The notes beneath the pieces are model-generated. The model did no database searches, was not told the origin of the DNA, and was given only the letters and a program-made list of their open reading frames with translations. A DNA stretch of 64,000 nt. Source: Parelaphostrongylus tenuis. Taxonomy: Eukaryota > Nematoda > Chromadorea > Rhabditida > Metastrongylidae. Positions 1 through 11,966 of this stretch are shown in pieces (position 1 is the first letter of the stretch; each line of letters opens with the position of its first letter). The stretch is taken from assembly GCA_019055375.1 (NCBI GenBank), contig JAHQIW010003623.1, forward strand, positions 1-64,000. Reading direction: 5' to 3'. The translations under genes and the position numbers were made by a program.

Positions 1-759
1 TTGCGATCCAAACTTCCATTATTAATCTTTCTGCTAGGCTTATAATGATATCTTATTAAGTGAATTTTCGGTAGACAGCTCAGAAAGAAAATTTGACTGC
101 TTTCGATGAAGAAAAGACTATTATGAGAGTGCTAGTAGTCATTCGAAAGTTCAAATTACTAGCAAGGACCCTACTGGGCCGTTTCATCACCTTGCAGTAG
201 AATTCAGAGCAAAATATGTTGCATACCCGCTGCACGCAATCACTTTTATTTTTCGTATAAGTTGCTGGAAGTCCAAAAGTGTATGAACATATAGACAAAA
301 TCTCATAGTATCCGAAATAATTGTAGTATTTGAAGCTATCTCTCAAGAGCAGGAAAAATTTCCAATTAAATAGAGCTTGAACCCCGAATGTCTCATGAGT
401 CCGGCAATTGAACGATCGCCCGCCCTCCAGACTGTAGATTAGGTGGTAAGCAAATTCTCCGAATACTTAAAACTTGGTCTTATTTATCTGCGACACAGCA
501 ATGAAACGGTTTTTTTAGCAAATGAGCACATCGAAACATACTTTATAGGATGATTACTAAAAGCCTGAAGAAAGAGCTCTGCTCGGCGAGGTGGCAAAGA
601 GAGATATTTACTTTTTCCTACAGCGCTATCAAGTTGACTTTTGCAGAAAGCAAGTATATTTATAATTGAGACCTGTTCTATCGAACGAGTGGTGCATATG
701 GAACACAATTTTGTTTCGGATACTTTATCCCTATGAAGAGACTTTTTGGCAAAGAGGTC

Positions 760-778
760 ACACACACACACACACACC
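760..778. repeat. CA microsatellite
   Basis: About nine CA units in the left arm. The right arm has no such run at the matching place (about 17,355-17,370). Confidence 0.8.
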
Positions 779-3398
779 TCTAGACATTCGATCTTTCAAA
801 TAGCTATTGAAACTCTCATGAAAGTGCACTTTCGACTGGATAGGTTGCGAAATGATTTGACCTTTCTAAGCTCTAAGTGACGCGAAACCACCAAAACATC
901 AGCTACTGATTTACTGTACTGTTGCACTCATCAATCTATACCATTGACGGCTGCACAAGTACAAAGCAGAAAAAAGTGATTATCCTTTGAATGACAATAA
1001 TAGTAGATAGTTGACCATGTGAGCGTTCGAATTCGTTTAATTGGTTTGCTCAGTTGAGGTAATCAAATTTTTGATTACGATACCGAAAGAGTCCTTTAGT
1101 CTATTCATCACGTGAGCAATTTGAAGGAGAAGCATTGCCTTGCATTTACAGCGGTAATGGTTTTGTAGACTGTTTAACTCTTCTTCACGCTTCATTTGGA
1201 AATAACATCAATTTCAGTCGACCAATGAACATTTTCAATCAGGAAACAATTTTGAATAGATTACAATAGCGAATGAATCGCAATTTATTGCTTCATTTAC
1301 ATTCGTCCGTTTATTTCAGACGTGTACACTTCATTTGATTGATGTGCAATATTCCATTTGATTACACTTCTCTGACAAATATAGCAGTAAAGTAATCGCA
1401 GAGTCCATTTGATGAAAATAAAACAAAGCAGAGTGTAAGCTGCTCCATTGATCTGACACCTGAAACGCTGCAGAGTGAAATTAATTGAGAGCGAAAACAG
1501 ATCAATATCCACCAAATCTGGGACCACGACGAAAACTGAAGGCCTGCGGACCCCCAATCATAACCGTATAATATCGGTCTTGAGGAGCTCTGGACAACGG
1601 CGACGTTGCTGCGGTCCAATCAGCCATTATTTCAAGGAAGCTAAACGTTTATGGTCCCGAAGACGCCACTCCTAAAGCTCCTTGCCAAACCCACTTGTTC
1701 AACACTGTAACGAGCAGAGAAAATACAAATAGAACAACAACCTCCTGAAAGTCAGGCTATTGAATACCTTTGAAGGTAGTCGATCTTTCATGAGCTTCTT
1801 ATCTTTGTCGTCATTAGAAACTGTGTCGTCACAAGGTAATGGTGCAATTCCTTGAGCAGTGGAAAAACTCTATACACTATCTCATATAAACATGCAAATA
1901 AACATAGGATGACATATTACTAAACAGACGTAGGCATTCCATGTTCCATTTACATTATCAAACTGCTCCTTATTCCATGGGTATTCAGGCCAATTAATTC
2001 GCTCCTCATGCTATTAAAAAATTGAATAAATCTAAAGGTACTAATAGTAAGGAAACGCCCCACAATGCGTGGCCCCTGGAATTCTTGGGCCGCTGTGTGT
2101 CACAAATCGTATTTGCCACTCACTAAAACTGTTCACATGGTACTTTATCACCGTTTGCTTCGACATGTAGTGATATCAGAAAGGATGTCTACGGTAATCC
2201 AAAAAAACGTGTACGTCGTGGCTTCGACCGCACTATTCTGATTTTGATTATATACGAATAATAAATAATTTTCTGCGTGATTCGCATACTAACGGCTATT
2301 AAATAGTCTGAAAGGCAGTATTTTTTCAAAATGTTCTCAGAATCGTTGCTTGGATTTCTATTGTTGTAAGGTAATGACTGAACGACGCGATGGCCTGCTC
2401 AGTGTTAAACACTCTCGTATTCAGGCATGATGATGAATACGGAATGAATGGTAACCAGACAGACGTAGGCAACTGGGGGACAACCAGGCAGATATACAGT
2501 AATTGCGCCTGTACATAAATAATATCTGATGGAGAGCACCATACAACCTTACGATCACGACCGCATTAATCTTAAATCTACGAAGTTCCCAAATTTGCAT
2601 TGTTTCCAGTGCTTTCTCAAGACTGAACTAAATTTTCAGTGTGCCTGATAACTATTTTTGAGCTTTGCATGTGGTCTGTTATGCGAGCTTGTGCAGAACA
2701 ATACACTTGTTTGGCCATGCAACTTCGTCAGTTTCATGGAATACCTCTCGTCTGAGCCAATTCCTTTAGCCGAAAAGCCCCTTATAGATAGGATTTGCAG
2801 GTGTACTCTTTGCATGCGCCATCAAGCTTAATAAATCACTAAATGGGCAGTTTTGTACAGATGCATCGAAAGAGTGACCAAGCTGCAAGGTTGAAACATG
2901 AGCATTGCATTGTATGCGTGCCTAGCAGAAAACATGAATGGCTCGAAAATAATTACCAGCCATATAACCAAAAATCGTAAGAAGAATTTGAGCCAACCAA
3001 AACGAGATATGCAGAATGTTATCTGCCGACATTCAAATATTAAGGTTTTCAAAAGCTTTTCATACAAAAAATATGATAGCAGCCACGATGTGTTGCAAAC
3101 CGATACGAGTGTCTGACAATACTGTATAGCTACGCTGTTCCAAGCGAAACTTTTTCATATTCGAAAACGAGCACAGACTCTTCATCTGGGCTGTCTTCAC
3201 ACCTCTAACTTTAGCTAACTCATGCACCTTTCCAGCGAACTATCCAAAAGGCAAGAGGCCAGCAGTCCTTCCTTAAATAGCCCTATCTTTCGCATCATTG
3301 GTAACAAAACAACAGCTAAATACTCATAGTTTTTGAAATCTTATACACTCAGTTTTTTCAGTAAAAAAGATTTCTGTCTTTTTGAATTTCTACACTCT

Positions 3399-3409
3399 AA
3401 TATTTCAAG
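3399..3409. repeat. Target-site duplication, left copy
   Basis: AATATTTCAAG, identical to 3,891-3,901 and flanking the RTE fragment. The unoccupied right arm has this site once, slightly diverged. Confidence 0.85.
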
Positions 3410-3890
3410 TTACTGTTACTGTTTTAACAGCAGAGACCTGGTCGCTACGTAAGCAGGATGAAAGATCACTTGCCGTTATCGAACGCGCAGTCGAAAGGTC
3501 GATGCTAGGAGTGTCTCGTATTTCGCAAATGAGACAAAGGATCAGAACTTCCGACCTACGTCAACGATCGAAAATCAGAGACGCCGTTCTACACGCCAGG
3601 ATATCGAAAATAAAGTGGGCCGGACACGTGATGCGCTTCAACGACAACCGATGGACGAGAGCCGTTACCGACTGGATTCCTCGGGACGTCAAGCGCTCTA
3701 AAGGAAGACCACTGACCCGTTGGTCCGATTTCTTCACGAAAGCGATGGAAGAAAGATATGATGCTCAGCGAATTCCTAGAGCAAGGAGGACCCACTGGGC
3801 TACTCTTGCACGCGATAGGGAAAAATGGAAGAGTTGCTGGTACCCGCTCGAGTCACTCGACGATCAACGGGACGACAGGTGATACAGGTG
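3410..3890 (+). mobile_element. 5'-truncated RTE LINE, C-terminal end of ORF2
   Basis: The frame up to a TGA at about 3,882 encodes the C-terminal block that follows the reverse transcriptase in RTE-type ORF2 proteins: AETWSLRKQDERSLAVIERA, then a region with AGHVMRFNDNRWTRAVTDWI and a final YDAQRIPRARRTHWATLARD segment. The minus-strand RTE at 42,267-42,908 has the same block. The insert is 481 bp and is bounded by a perfect 11 bp duplication, AATATTTCAAG, at 3,399-3,409 and 3,891-3,901. The matching place in the right arm (about 12,975) has a single diverged copy of this site and no insert. The 3' end is a short GATACAGGTG-type tail rather than poly(A), as is usual for RTE elements. The frame has no endonuclease or RT, so it is a dead copy. 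Confidence 0.9.
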
Positions 3891-3901
3891 AATATTTCAA
3901 G
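3891..3901. repeat. Target-site duplication, right copy
   Basis: AATATTTCAAG, partner of 3,399-3,409. It fixes the 3' end of the RTE insertion at 3,890. Confidence 0.85.
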
Positions 3902-4965
3902 TGTGAAACACCTCAAGGAGTGCGAATTCTGTCAAGAATGAGTTTGTGGCGCATTAATAGATGAAATGGTATAAATCGAGATTGTTCAATGATTTGTTTT
4001 GGGCAGACTTTGTCTTCACCAAATAAAAACTGATCTGATCGACCCATTGATGCTTGCCGTTGACAAGGAAGTAATTTAAATAGAGCTCAGTGATGGTGGT
4101 GGACACAACCGATCTACAAGATAGTACTGTCACCTCGCGTCCTCTTCATTTGCCATTGTTTTGGCGCTAACATATCAGGTAGCTTTCACTTGATAACTTT
4201 GACAACAGTCACACGTTCTCTGTGACGGTTTATAGAAGAGTTGTGAAGTGGAGGTTTTTAATAGTTCGCAGTCTGAGAAGTTTTATACTCGAGTTAAGCA
4301 ACTCGTAATTATTATGTAGCATGATTCTCAACTTTTTTCTATTGCTTCTAAAGCATGGTTATGCATTTGAAACTCCTGAGTGATAAGCAAAACATACAGC
4401 CTCAGGTCGGGGTTAAACCTGTGTTTCGACCATAACGGGGGTATCTGCTACCAGTAAACCAATGGGACACTTGCACTGCCATCATGCTTTTTGCTACACA
4501 ATGCACACAAGTTTTGAAGTGAGTTAGAGCAAAGAGAATTATATAGCTCTAAGATGAAACTGCTGTTGTGTGCTACTGAATAATTTCAAAGACACAATAG
4601 ATTTATCCTTGCCGAATTCGTTTAAGCTGTGGAATCTGAGTAAATACTGCAAGTCATTGCAACTATGTATCCATCAACAGCAATTTCGTAAGCAAAAAGG
4701 TAACGATAAGAGATCTAAGCGTTGATCGACCCCTATGAGATGCGCTGTACACTAGTCCTCATCTAATATCGTCTGAGATGAATGAGTGTACACCTGGCCT
4801 TTACAATGGCTCGCTGTGGCTCACCGATGATTGGATCAATGTTGTTATGCTCCCAAACAGTCGGTATCAGATTACCGACCTCGCAGAAATGGAAGCTTAG
4901 GTGAGCCTCAAATGACGTGTGTGTAGCAGGTTACTTTAATCACTGTGCGGCGCGCGCTCGGTTCA

Positions 4966-4973
4966 TATAAATA
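4966..4973 (+). promoter_or_regulatory. TATA box of the left saposin-like copy
   Basis: TATAAATA lies about 25 bp upstream of the first codons of the saposin-like reading frame. The same box is kept in the right arm at 11,959-11,966 on the other strand, so it predates the duplication. Its position fits a core promoter. Transcription is inferred. Confidence 0.5.
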
Positions 4974-4993
4974 GTGAAGGACAATTGTATAAT

Positions 4994-5936
4994 TTATGGT
5001 ATCTCAATATTACTAAAGCGCCTTTACTTTTAGATCATTTTTATGATCACGATTTCCAGGCATCTGAAGTGCTTGCCAAACAGTGCAGTGCATGCACCAC
5101 TTTCCTCAAGGAAGTAAAATCAGCTTCCACTGAAACCGCCAATGGTTGTGACGTGACAGTCAAAGAAATTCTAGATGTTGGTAAGAAATTTCTATCAAAG
5201 GTTTGAATTCTGAACAACATTATAGTGTCAGCATATATGAAGGCTAAGTGAGCATCAAAAAATGAGTACACAGCATTATTTGCCATCTCTTGATATTACA
5301 TGTAACAAGCGTTTGTGTGCAAAGTAGAAATGCAACAATAGCATCATATTTCCCTATCTGGCAACTTAAATGTTCCGTTATCGTTGGTAGTATAGGCCCT
5401 GCAAAATTTCCATTCATTTTTTCTTGCACAAATGCCGTTCACGGAGGTGATTTGGTTCAAATATTTTGACGAACGCAAGTCCCATTCTAGAATATCATCA
5501 TTTGCGTGAAAAGATTCCCAATTTATATCCGTGCGACATTCTTCTGTGCCTTCCGAAAGACATAGATTACTTTGCGTTATTTATAGGATGGAGGAGGACA
5601 TGAAAAAATTCCTTTTTGCAGACACTTTTCATAAAATGTAATATACAGTCGAACAAATATAGAAAGAAGTAATCACCCAGCTGTTTTGGTGCTATCTCTT
5701 TAGTTTACTTGCCCTTGAATTGCTCATCAGATTTATAGATAATGTTTTCAGTCTATGTAAAAAAAACTCTTCAAAAGTTTACTAAAGGAATACACAGTAC
5801 CAATATGCACTGTCGTCAATGACCTGTTGGTAAAGAGCTCGAAAATTTTCTTGGACCAATACTGCAATCACTCAATGCAGCTGAAGCATGCGAGCTGTTA
5901 AAGATGTGCCGAGCTACTCAAAAAGTGTTACCATGA
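4994..5936 (+). pseudogene. Saposin-like secreted protein, decayed copy (left arm)
   Basis: Two coding blocks are visible. Block 1 (5,060-5,180) encodes a segment with the CSAC pair of a saposin B domain followed by FLKEV, and ends at a GTAAG donor. Block 2 (5,798-5,936) follows a CACAG acceptor and ends with NAAEACELLKMC and a TGA; the C-x5-C pair is typical of the saposin end. Saposin-like proteins are small secreted, disulfide-bonded lipid-binding or membrane-active proteins, and nematodes have many. Comparison with the right-arm copy shows a one-base deletion near 5,835 that breaks block 2, and the start region (4,994 onward) hits a stop before the cysteines. It is therefore read as a pseudogene. 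An unseen alternative first exon is possible. Confidence 0.6.
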
Positions 5937-7954
5937 GTAATCTTTTTATAATGCAGCAATAAACCTTCAACAAAATTTTTCCTACACTGTCGTAAAACAC
6001 TGTAAACTAAGCAACTATAACTAATTTTTTCCAATGTTAAGGCTGGAATATTTAAGAAAGAAATGCGTGTCACAGAATTCAAAATAGAATTCTTCCTTCA
6101 AGATATAAATTAGTGAAAAACTCTTGAGGTACAATTGCTATCTATTGATAAGGGCGTTGAACGACTTTTAAATCAGTGAAAAAGAAGAATGTAAGACTAA
6201 AATCCACGTTGGTTAGGGCAACAAAATAAGCACCAGCCTTATGAAAAAATTATAGCGAGGAAACGTAGCGTTTGATGTCAAGCAAGATCTACGATTGTAT
6301 GGAAACGGCAACTGAGCATGCACAAAGTGAAGTAGAAGAATTATTGGGCGAGAAAGACGAAATTGTAAACAGTCTTCTTCCCTTCAGTTCTAACAAAACT
6401 TAATTTATTAAGAGCTGTAAATAGATGGGAAATTAACGGAAACAATGAAGTTTAGCGGACGACTAAACGAGAAATATCCTCAGTGAGTTTGAGGAGTCTC
6501 AATCAACTAAACTGAAAATGAACTAAGCTTGTTTGGCAAACATTACGACATCTGCTCACAACATTGATCACATGTTGTTTAGTCATTATCACTATCCATT
6601 CGGTGAAATTTTCACTTAACGAACGGTGTAAAATGTTGGTCGTTGCTTACTTTCAATACAAACTGAGCGCTCCGAGAGGACTGGCAAAAGACAAGGGTAA
6701 CGTACTGATGAGACTGTCAAAGTCGAAACAGGTGCATCGGGCTCTATAAGTCAGCCCATTTAACAGACCACATGACATTTTGGCTCAAATAATAGTTGCG
6801 AGATATGTTGAAATTTGTATGTGGTCTCAACAAAACACTTAAAACAAAAGGTACGACTACAGGATAAATTGGCCGAGGATAAAACTTTATAAATAGGTAA
6901 TTAGCATACAAACCACCTTGTGCATAAGGACATCATCAAGTAAGGTTTTCCGCTTAAGTTGTGCTGCATCAAAAAGATGTCTTAAACATCAACGAAGACA
7001 GAACCTGACAACAATGGCAAATGACTGCAAACAATTCACTTAAATCAACGACTCTGGGAATAGAATACCATCAAAGGTTAGTCGAGTAACTGTTTACATG
7101 AATGTCTTGGTTTGCAGTCAATTACAAAAAAATTATTATCCAGTGTTGATGCCGATACTAACCTAAAATCGGTTCCGAAAACATTTTAACCTTATTCTAG
7201 GAAAATTCTGATGTCAAATGATCATATCACTTTTGCTTTGACACATTATTTAACCCGTTTCACAGAATTTTCTGTCTAACTGATTGGGACCCATTACTTC
7301 GAGCATTCGAATCTCCGGTACTTTTTCGTTTGGTAGTACAGAGTTCATAATCTATCCATTTTACTGAACAAGAACTTTAATAAAGAGTGTTAGTAAACAT
7401 TCGAGAGTTAAAATCTCCGACCAGCGTAGTGTGACTCATTTTCATAAAATACCCATTTATAACGCTTCAACGAAAGAATTATTTGTGTTTGAGAGACTCA
7501 TATTTCTCGCAGTACAGGGCTCTTTCTTCAGACTATTAGCAATTATTTGATAACGTGAGATTCAACAACACCAATGGTGTACTAGTTTTCTGGAAAGGCC
7601 GTTTCTGTGCAGTGTATCAGTGGAAATAAGGATTATTCACATACGCGGTTATGCGTTCCAAAATACGGGCTGCGGCGTGGGCGAGAGAAAGGCAATAAGA
7701 GTGGTCGTGATTATCATCGATGCCGCCTATGTGAAGTGCGATTTTTTTATCTGATCAAGAACTGTTTTTTACCTTTGAAACAAACTCCATATTGAACGCT
7801 AGACTGTGAGACTAAGACATTTCGCTGCACGTTTGAGTGCTTTTCGTGCTTCAAGGAAGCTTCATTTCAACTTCATGACTGATGTGTAACATAATTTTAT
7901 ATTGATTCTAACAATCCCTTGAGAGATTTTTTTAAAAGAGCCGTTCATATGCGC

Positions 7955-8045
7955 GCTAAGCAGGAAGTTAAGCTTTCGAATGATTACTAAAACTATATAA
8001 GAAGTTTTTATCCAGCGAAAGTTTTAAGCTTAGAAATCTCTGCTA
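7955..8045 (+). repeat. Third, short copy of arm sequence in the spacer
   Basis: The block around GTTAAGCTTTCGAATGATTA resembles 18,035-18,105 in the same orientation and the reverse complement of about 110-180. The arms therefore contain a repeat family with more than two copies. Confidence 0.5.
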
Positions 8046-8443
8046 TCAAACGGAAAAGTACCGAACTTTCTCTACGTTTCCATCGTTTAATGGAGGGTTT
8101 ATCTGCATCTTAAACGTCGTAGAATAATGACCAGGCACATACCTCGCATTTCAAAGATGACCAAGCTCGGGCATTAGTTAGAGACCTCGTTTGTTGGAAG
8201 GAGGGCAGAAATCGACTCCGCGGCAAGCTACGCCGAAAGTGACTGGCTAGTTCACCACTGACATCCCTTTTTCCTTAGGTCACAGAAGATTAATGGCAAA
8301 GAATTGAAAAATTGTTCAGAAGAAAATTTGTAATGAACTCGTAAGTTCTTCAGACAGTTTGAACAAGTCATCCGTTTATCTATTGCACCAAAAACCGTGG
8401 ATGAGATTTCCACATCAATAGAAGAAAATCGAACATACATCAT

Positions 8444-8447
<4 letters not shown>

Positions 8448-8475
<28 letters not shown>
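8448..8475. repeat. AT microsatellite
   Basis: Uninterrupted alternating AT run in the palindrome spacer. Confidence 0.9.
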
Positions 8476-8480
<5 letters not shown>

Positions 8481-8987
8481 AACCAACTTTGATGCTCTCA
8501 TCAGTTTTAGATGTGTCGATGGTATGAAAGTATTGGATATTTCAAATAACATTATCACTTACTGTTATCGGGTGGTCATAGATAGGCGATTTCATAGTTA
8601 GCCGCTAAAATAGGGTTTCACGCTTGCATTAGTTACTTTTCAAATGATTTAACCAGCCCAGATGATTAAGGTGTTCGCGAAAAAAATTTTTTGAGTATGC
8701 AAACTATTTGTTGATGCCTTCTCCAAAGATAAATTGTGTTTATACTTCATGCCAGAGTCGTTCAACACTAGCAGTCTCCAATTCACAGTTTAATTCACTT
8801 CGTAACCCTCTCACTCGTAAACTACCAATAAACTTTCCAGATTATACCTCTCCATTCAATTGCCTTTTTACAGAGCTTGCTCAAGATATAATGTGATGTG
8901 GACATATCATGTCAGAATATTAAAAGTTTCAAGCTCGACTGCTGGTCTTAGGGTAATTCCATCACATTACTTGCAGTGACTTATTGC

Positions 8988-9145
8988 TCGAAGTCGTTGC
9001 CTTCGTAGAGGAGTATTGCCTCAAGAGATCGGCTGAACTGAGAACGGTACTACTGATGGGCTTCGGTAAGACAAAACGGGCTCCTGTATAGCACTTAGAC
9101 ATTAATGGCTCAAAGCATGATATTTATTTATCAGATTATTCTTTG
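8988..9145 (+). mobile_element. Solo hammerhead-bearing unit (family A, copy A1)
   Basis: This roughly 160 bp unit shares flanking text with three other copies (35,250-35,410; 50,040-50,190 in reverse; 50,333-50,490): GAGATCGGCTGAACTGAG before, and a TTATCAGATTATT-like end after, the ribozyme-like centre. The centre (9,046-9,096) reads CTGATGG, a stem of GCTT pairing with AAG plus C, AAAAC, then CCTGTA and TAGCAC. Against the canonical core, the last A of CTGATGA is G and the first G of GAAA is A, so this copy should be inactive. No PLE coding sequence is found beside it, which suggests independent mobility. Confidence 0.55.
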
Positions 9146-9767
9146 AATAAGGACTACAAAAGGCAATCAAATGGAGAGGAATACCTAAAATGTTCAAGGG
9201 CTTGAACTACAGAAAGTTTGATTGACGAGATAATGTTTTATGTTCTAATGAATGCGCTTCGTCGTTGCTTGATTGAAAAAGTGTTTTTGGAGTTTTGAAA
9301 GATGACGGTATTTGAATGCCTTAGGTGAATATGGCGAGAGCAATTCTACAAATGAAACCTGCTTTCACTCATAAATCGATTGCATTTCGAAATTCCGATA
9401 GTCCGATAATGTGATTGAAATCTTCAGACAGGAACGACGATTCTTTGTTTGAATCTTACTTGTGTCACTGTTAGCGCAAACCTGCTACTGCTCTTTAGGC
9501 GACACTGTTAGAAGTACACTTGTAAGTAGAATATAGCCTTTTTGCCGCCTTATTGAAAGCTGCTCAAGTTGTCTTTCATTGATTGAATATGGTCACTATA
9601 GAGTTGAACGTTGTGCTAAATAGCTTGAGGTGTCGTTTGAAATCGGTGAACGGATAGACGAGACTTTATTTGTGTCTAAACACGAAGACATAGAAATTTC
9701 TTTATAAATATTGAAGAGATATTATCCATACTACACCAATAAGATAGCAGCCTAATTTATGCAATCA

Positions 9768-10406
9768 CTATAGTAACTTGGCAATACAATAATATCGAAC
9801 ATAGATAGGCATGTCATAACAAATCAATAACCGAACAATAAAAGTATATTGAAAAAAATCTTTAGTTGAATGGATACCCCAAACAGGATATCTCCACCAC
9901 CACAGCTTCGCATCGTCTGGATTGCCGGGAAGATGGTGAAGCAGGTGACTGGCTACAATGCTGCTGCAAAGCTGGTATAGTTGACTTTCAAGCGCCCTGA
10001 TTAGCTCTTGGAAGCTTGGCCGGAGCCTCGTGGATTTGGCATAGTGATGATGAACGACGAAAGACACGGGTGTCAAAAGCTTCCTCCACTGATGTCGCCT
10101 CCTCAGATTCCCACTAAGTGTGGCGTAAACCTGATATGGTGGAATCAAATGTTCTTTAGTATGATGCGGTGGGTTGAATGAGTTTGATGTACGTGATATG
10201 GCTAGGTTCAGTGAGTCAAACGCCGTTTGACATGCTTTTGATAAAATACGGTGGGCTACACGGGAATAACGTGGTGGATATGACTGGATGAAACGTTGGG
10301 CTTTATTTTGAACGATATTATGCGTCGAGTTGTCAAACATACTAATATCAAAAAGGCAGTAGGAATTGTGCTTACTAAAGCATAACATTGTAGTCGTTAG
10401 GTACAC
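9768..10406 (-). CDS. Unrecognised 212-codon open frame in the palindrome spacer
   Basis: An uninterrupted frame of this length is unlikely by chance in DNA this AT-rich, so it may be a real exon or part of an unknown element. The middle has a mixed composition (NLRRRHQWRKLLTPVSF, then RLRPSFQELIRALESQLYQL and LHHLPGNPDDAKLWWWRYPV). The C-terminal 40 residues are hydrophobic (FIVRLLICYDMPIYVRYYCI) and could be one membrane segment or simply AT-rich read-through. No domain is recognised. The start could be the first ATG or the internal one at about residue 23 (MFDNST). It lies only in the spacer and has no second copy in the window. Confidence 0.35.
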   Translation of the reverse strand: MYLTTTMLCFSKHNSYCLFDISMFDNSTHNIVQNKAQRFIQSYPPRYSRVAHRILSKACQTAFDSLNLAISRTSNSFNPPHHTKEHLIPPYQVYATLSGNLRRRHQWRKLLTPVSFVVHHHYAKSTRLRPSFQELIRALESQLYQLCSSIVASHLLHHLPGNPDDAKLWWWRYPVWGIHSTKDFFQYTFIVRLLICYDMPIYVRYYCIAKLL

Positions 10407-11254
10407 AACTTTGGAAGCTGACCTTCATGCGATGAAAAATGTCTTTCGTAATTTCATTACACATATGAGAAAAGTAAGGTGGAGCTCTGAGAGCTTATGA
10501 AAACGTGTCATCTTATTGAAGTTGTCCTTGTTTCAAGAGGTGTAAATTTACACAAAATAACCAAGGTCTGGATAAACTCAATCATTTCAGTGTTACTGGC
10601 ACTAAACTACAAGTGATCAATGTTGTGAGCAGATGTAATGTTTGCCACACAGGCTTAGTTCATTTTCAGTTTAGTTGAACTGGGACTCCTTGAACTCATT
10701 GAATATAGTTCTCTTTAGTCATCCGCTGTACTTCTGTTTCCGCTAATTCTCCATCAATTTACAGCTCTTCATAAATTAAGTTCTGATAGAACTCAAGGAT
10801 GAAAAAACTGTTTACAGTGTGGTCGTTCTCGCCCAGTAATTCTTCTACTTCACTTCGTGCACGCTCGGTTGACGTTTACAAACAATCGTAAATTTTGTTT
10901 GATATTAAACGCTGCGATTTCTCTTTACAATCTCTTCATAAGAAGATGCCTCGCAGCTGAAGATTATTTTATCACTTTAACGAAAGTGGATTTTAGTCTT
11001 ACATCCTGTTTTTCACTGCTTCAGAAAGCATTCAACGTCATTTTCAATAGATAGCAAATGTATCTCTCAAGAACTTTTCACTAATTTATATTTGAGGAAA
11101 AAAATCTATTTTGAACTCTGTGAAACGCATTTCTTTCTCAAATATTCCAGCCTTAACAGTGAAAAAATTGGTGATAATTGCTTAGTTTCTAAGACGGTGT
11201 AGAAAAAATGTATGTTGAGGTTAGAGGTTCATTGCTCTATCTTATAAAGATTAC

Positions 11255-11940
11255 TCATTGTAACACTTTATGAGTAGCTGGGCACATCTTCAATAGCTCG
11301 CATGCTTCAAATGCATTGAGTGATTGCAATATCGGTCCAAGAAAATGTGCGACCTCTTGTCCAGCAAGGTCTTTGAAGACAATGCAAATCAGCTTCGTGT
11401 AAGTATGTAGAAAACTTTTGAAGAGTTTTCTACATAGACCCTGAAAACATCATCTATAATTCTGATGAGCAATTTGAAAGTAAGATAAACTAATAAGATA
11501 CACTAAAACGCAAGAGAGAAATGGATGGAAATTATGCAGGGCCTATACTACCAACGCCGATAGAACATTCGAGCTGCCAGATAGGGAAATATGGCGCTAT
11601 TATTGCATTTCTACTTTGCACACAAATGCTTGTTACATGCAATATTGAGAGATGGCTAATATTGCTGTGTACTCATTTCTTGATGCTCACTCAGCATTCA
11701 TATATGCTGGCGCTATTATGTTGTTTAAATTTCAAAATCTTTGACAAAAATTTCTTAACCAACATCTAGAATTTCTTTGACTGTCACGTCCGGATCACTC
11801 ATTGGAAGCTGATCTCACTTCCATGAAGAAAGTGGTGCATGCACTGCACTGTTTTGCAAGCACTCCAGATGCCAGGAAAGCGTAGTAATAAAAATGATCT
11901 AAAGCTAATGGCACTTTAGTAATATCGAGATCTTATGCAT
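11255..11940 (-). pseudogene. Saposin-like secreted protein, decayed copy (right arm)
   Basis: Inverted partner of the copy at 4,994-5,936. A start codon at 11,938-11,940 opens a hydrophobic stretch that looks like the remains of a signal peptide but meets a stop after about 11 codons. Block 1 (11,760-11,873) keeps the CSAC pair, then has a small deletion and an in-frame TGA. Block 2 (11,255-11,392) is intact and encodes LICIVFKDLAGQ, then AHFLGPILQSLNAFEACELL and KMC before its stop, giving the third, fifth and sixth saposin-type cysteines. Each arm is broken at a different place, so the lesions arose after duplication. Function is inferred from the cysteine pattern alone. Confidence 0.6.
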
Positions 11941-11958
11941 TATACTATTGTCCTTCAC

Positions 11959-11966
11959 TATTTATA
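11959..11966 (-). promoter_or_regulatory. TATA box of the right saposin-like copy
   Basis: TATAAATA on the minus strand, 19 bp upstream of the ATG at 11,938-11,940, conserved with 4,966-4,973. Confidence 0.45.

Larger units (their letters stand above)
1..6592 (+). repeat. Left arm of a large inverted duplication
   Basis: Read in reverse complement, this stretch matches 10,590-18,215 in order along its whole length. Anchors checked by eye: 30-95 with 18,115-18,180; 700-770 with 17,345-17,430; 1,020-1,140 with 16,930-17,075; 2,040-2,260 with 14,285-14,510; 4,021-4,105 with 12,690-12,780; 5,880-5,965 with 11,210-11,300; 6,480-6,592 with 10,590-10,690. The 4,021-4,105 block differs at about 4 of 86 positions; others are more diverged. 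The arm reaches base 1, so its outer edge lies outside the window. It holds one saposin-like pseudogene copy and a later RTE insertion. Confidence 0.9.
6593..8940. other. Palindrome spacer, first part, non-coding
   Basis: Unpaired centre of the inverted duplication. No convincing exon is seen. It contains a short third copy of arm sequence at about 7,955-8,045 and an AT dinucleotide run at about 8,448-8,475. Open frames here are short and have no recognisable domains. Confidence 0.5.

Noticed and set aside
395..460. tRNA-like B box text in the left arm and its mirror near 17,745-17,800
   Set aside because: The A box and acceptor stem are not convincing and the two mirror copies differ at the box.
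8480..8530. Possible hammerhead on the minus strand near CTGATGAGAGC
   Set aside because: No GAAA at a usable distance and no pairing for stem II.
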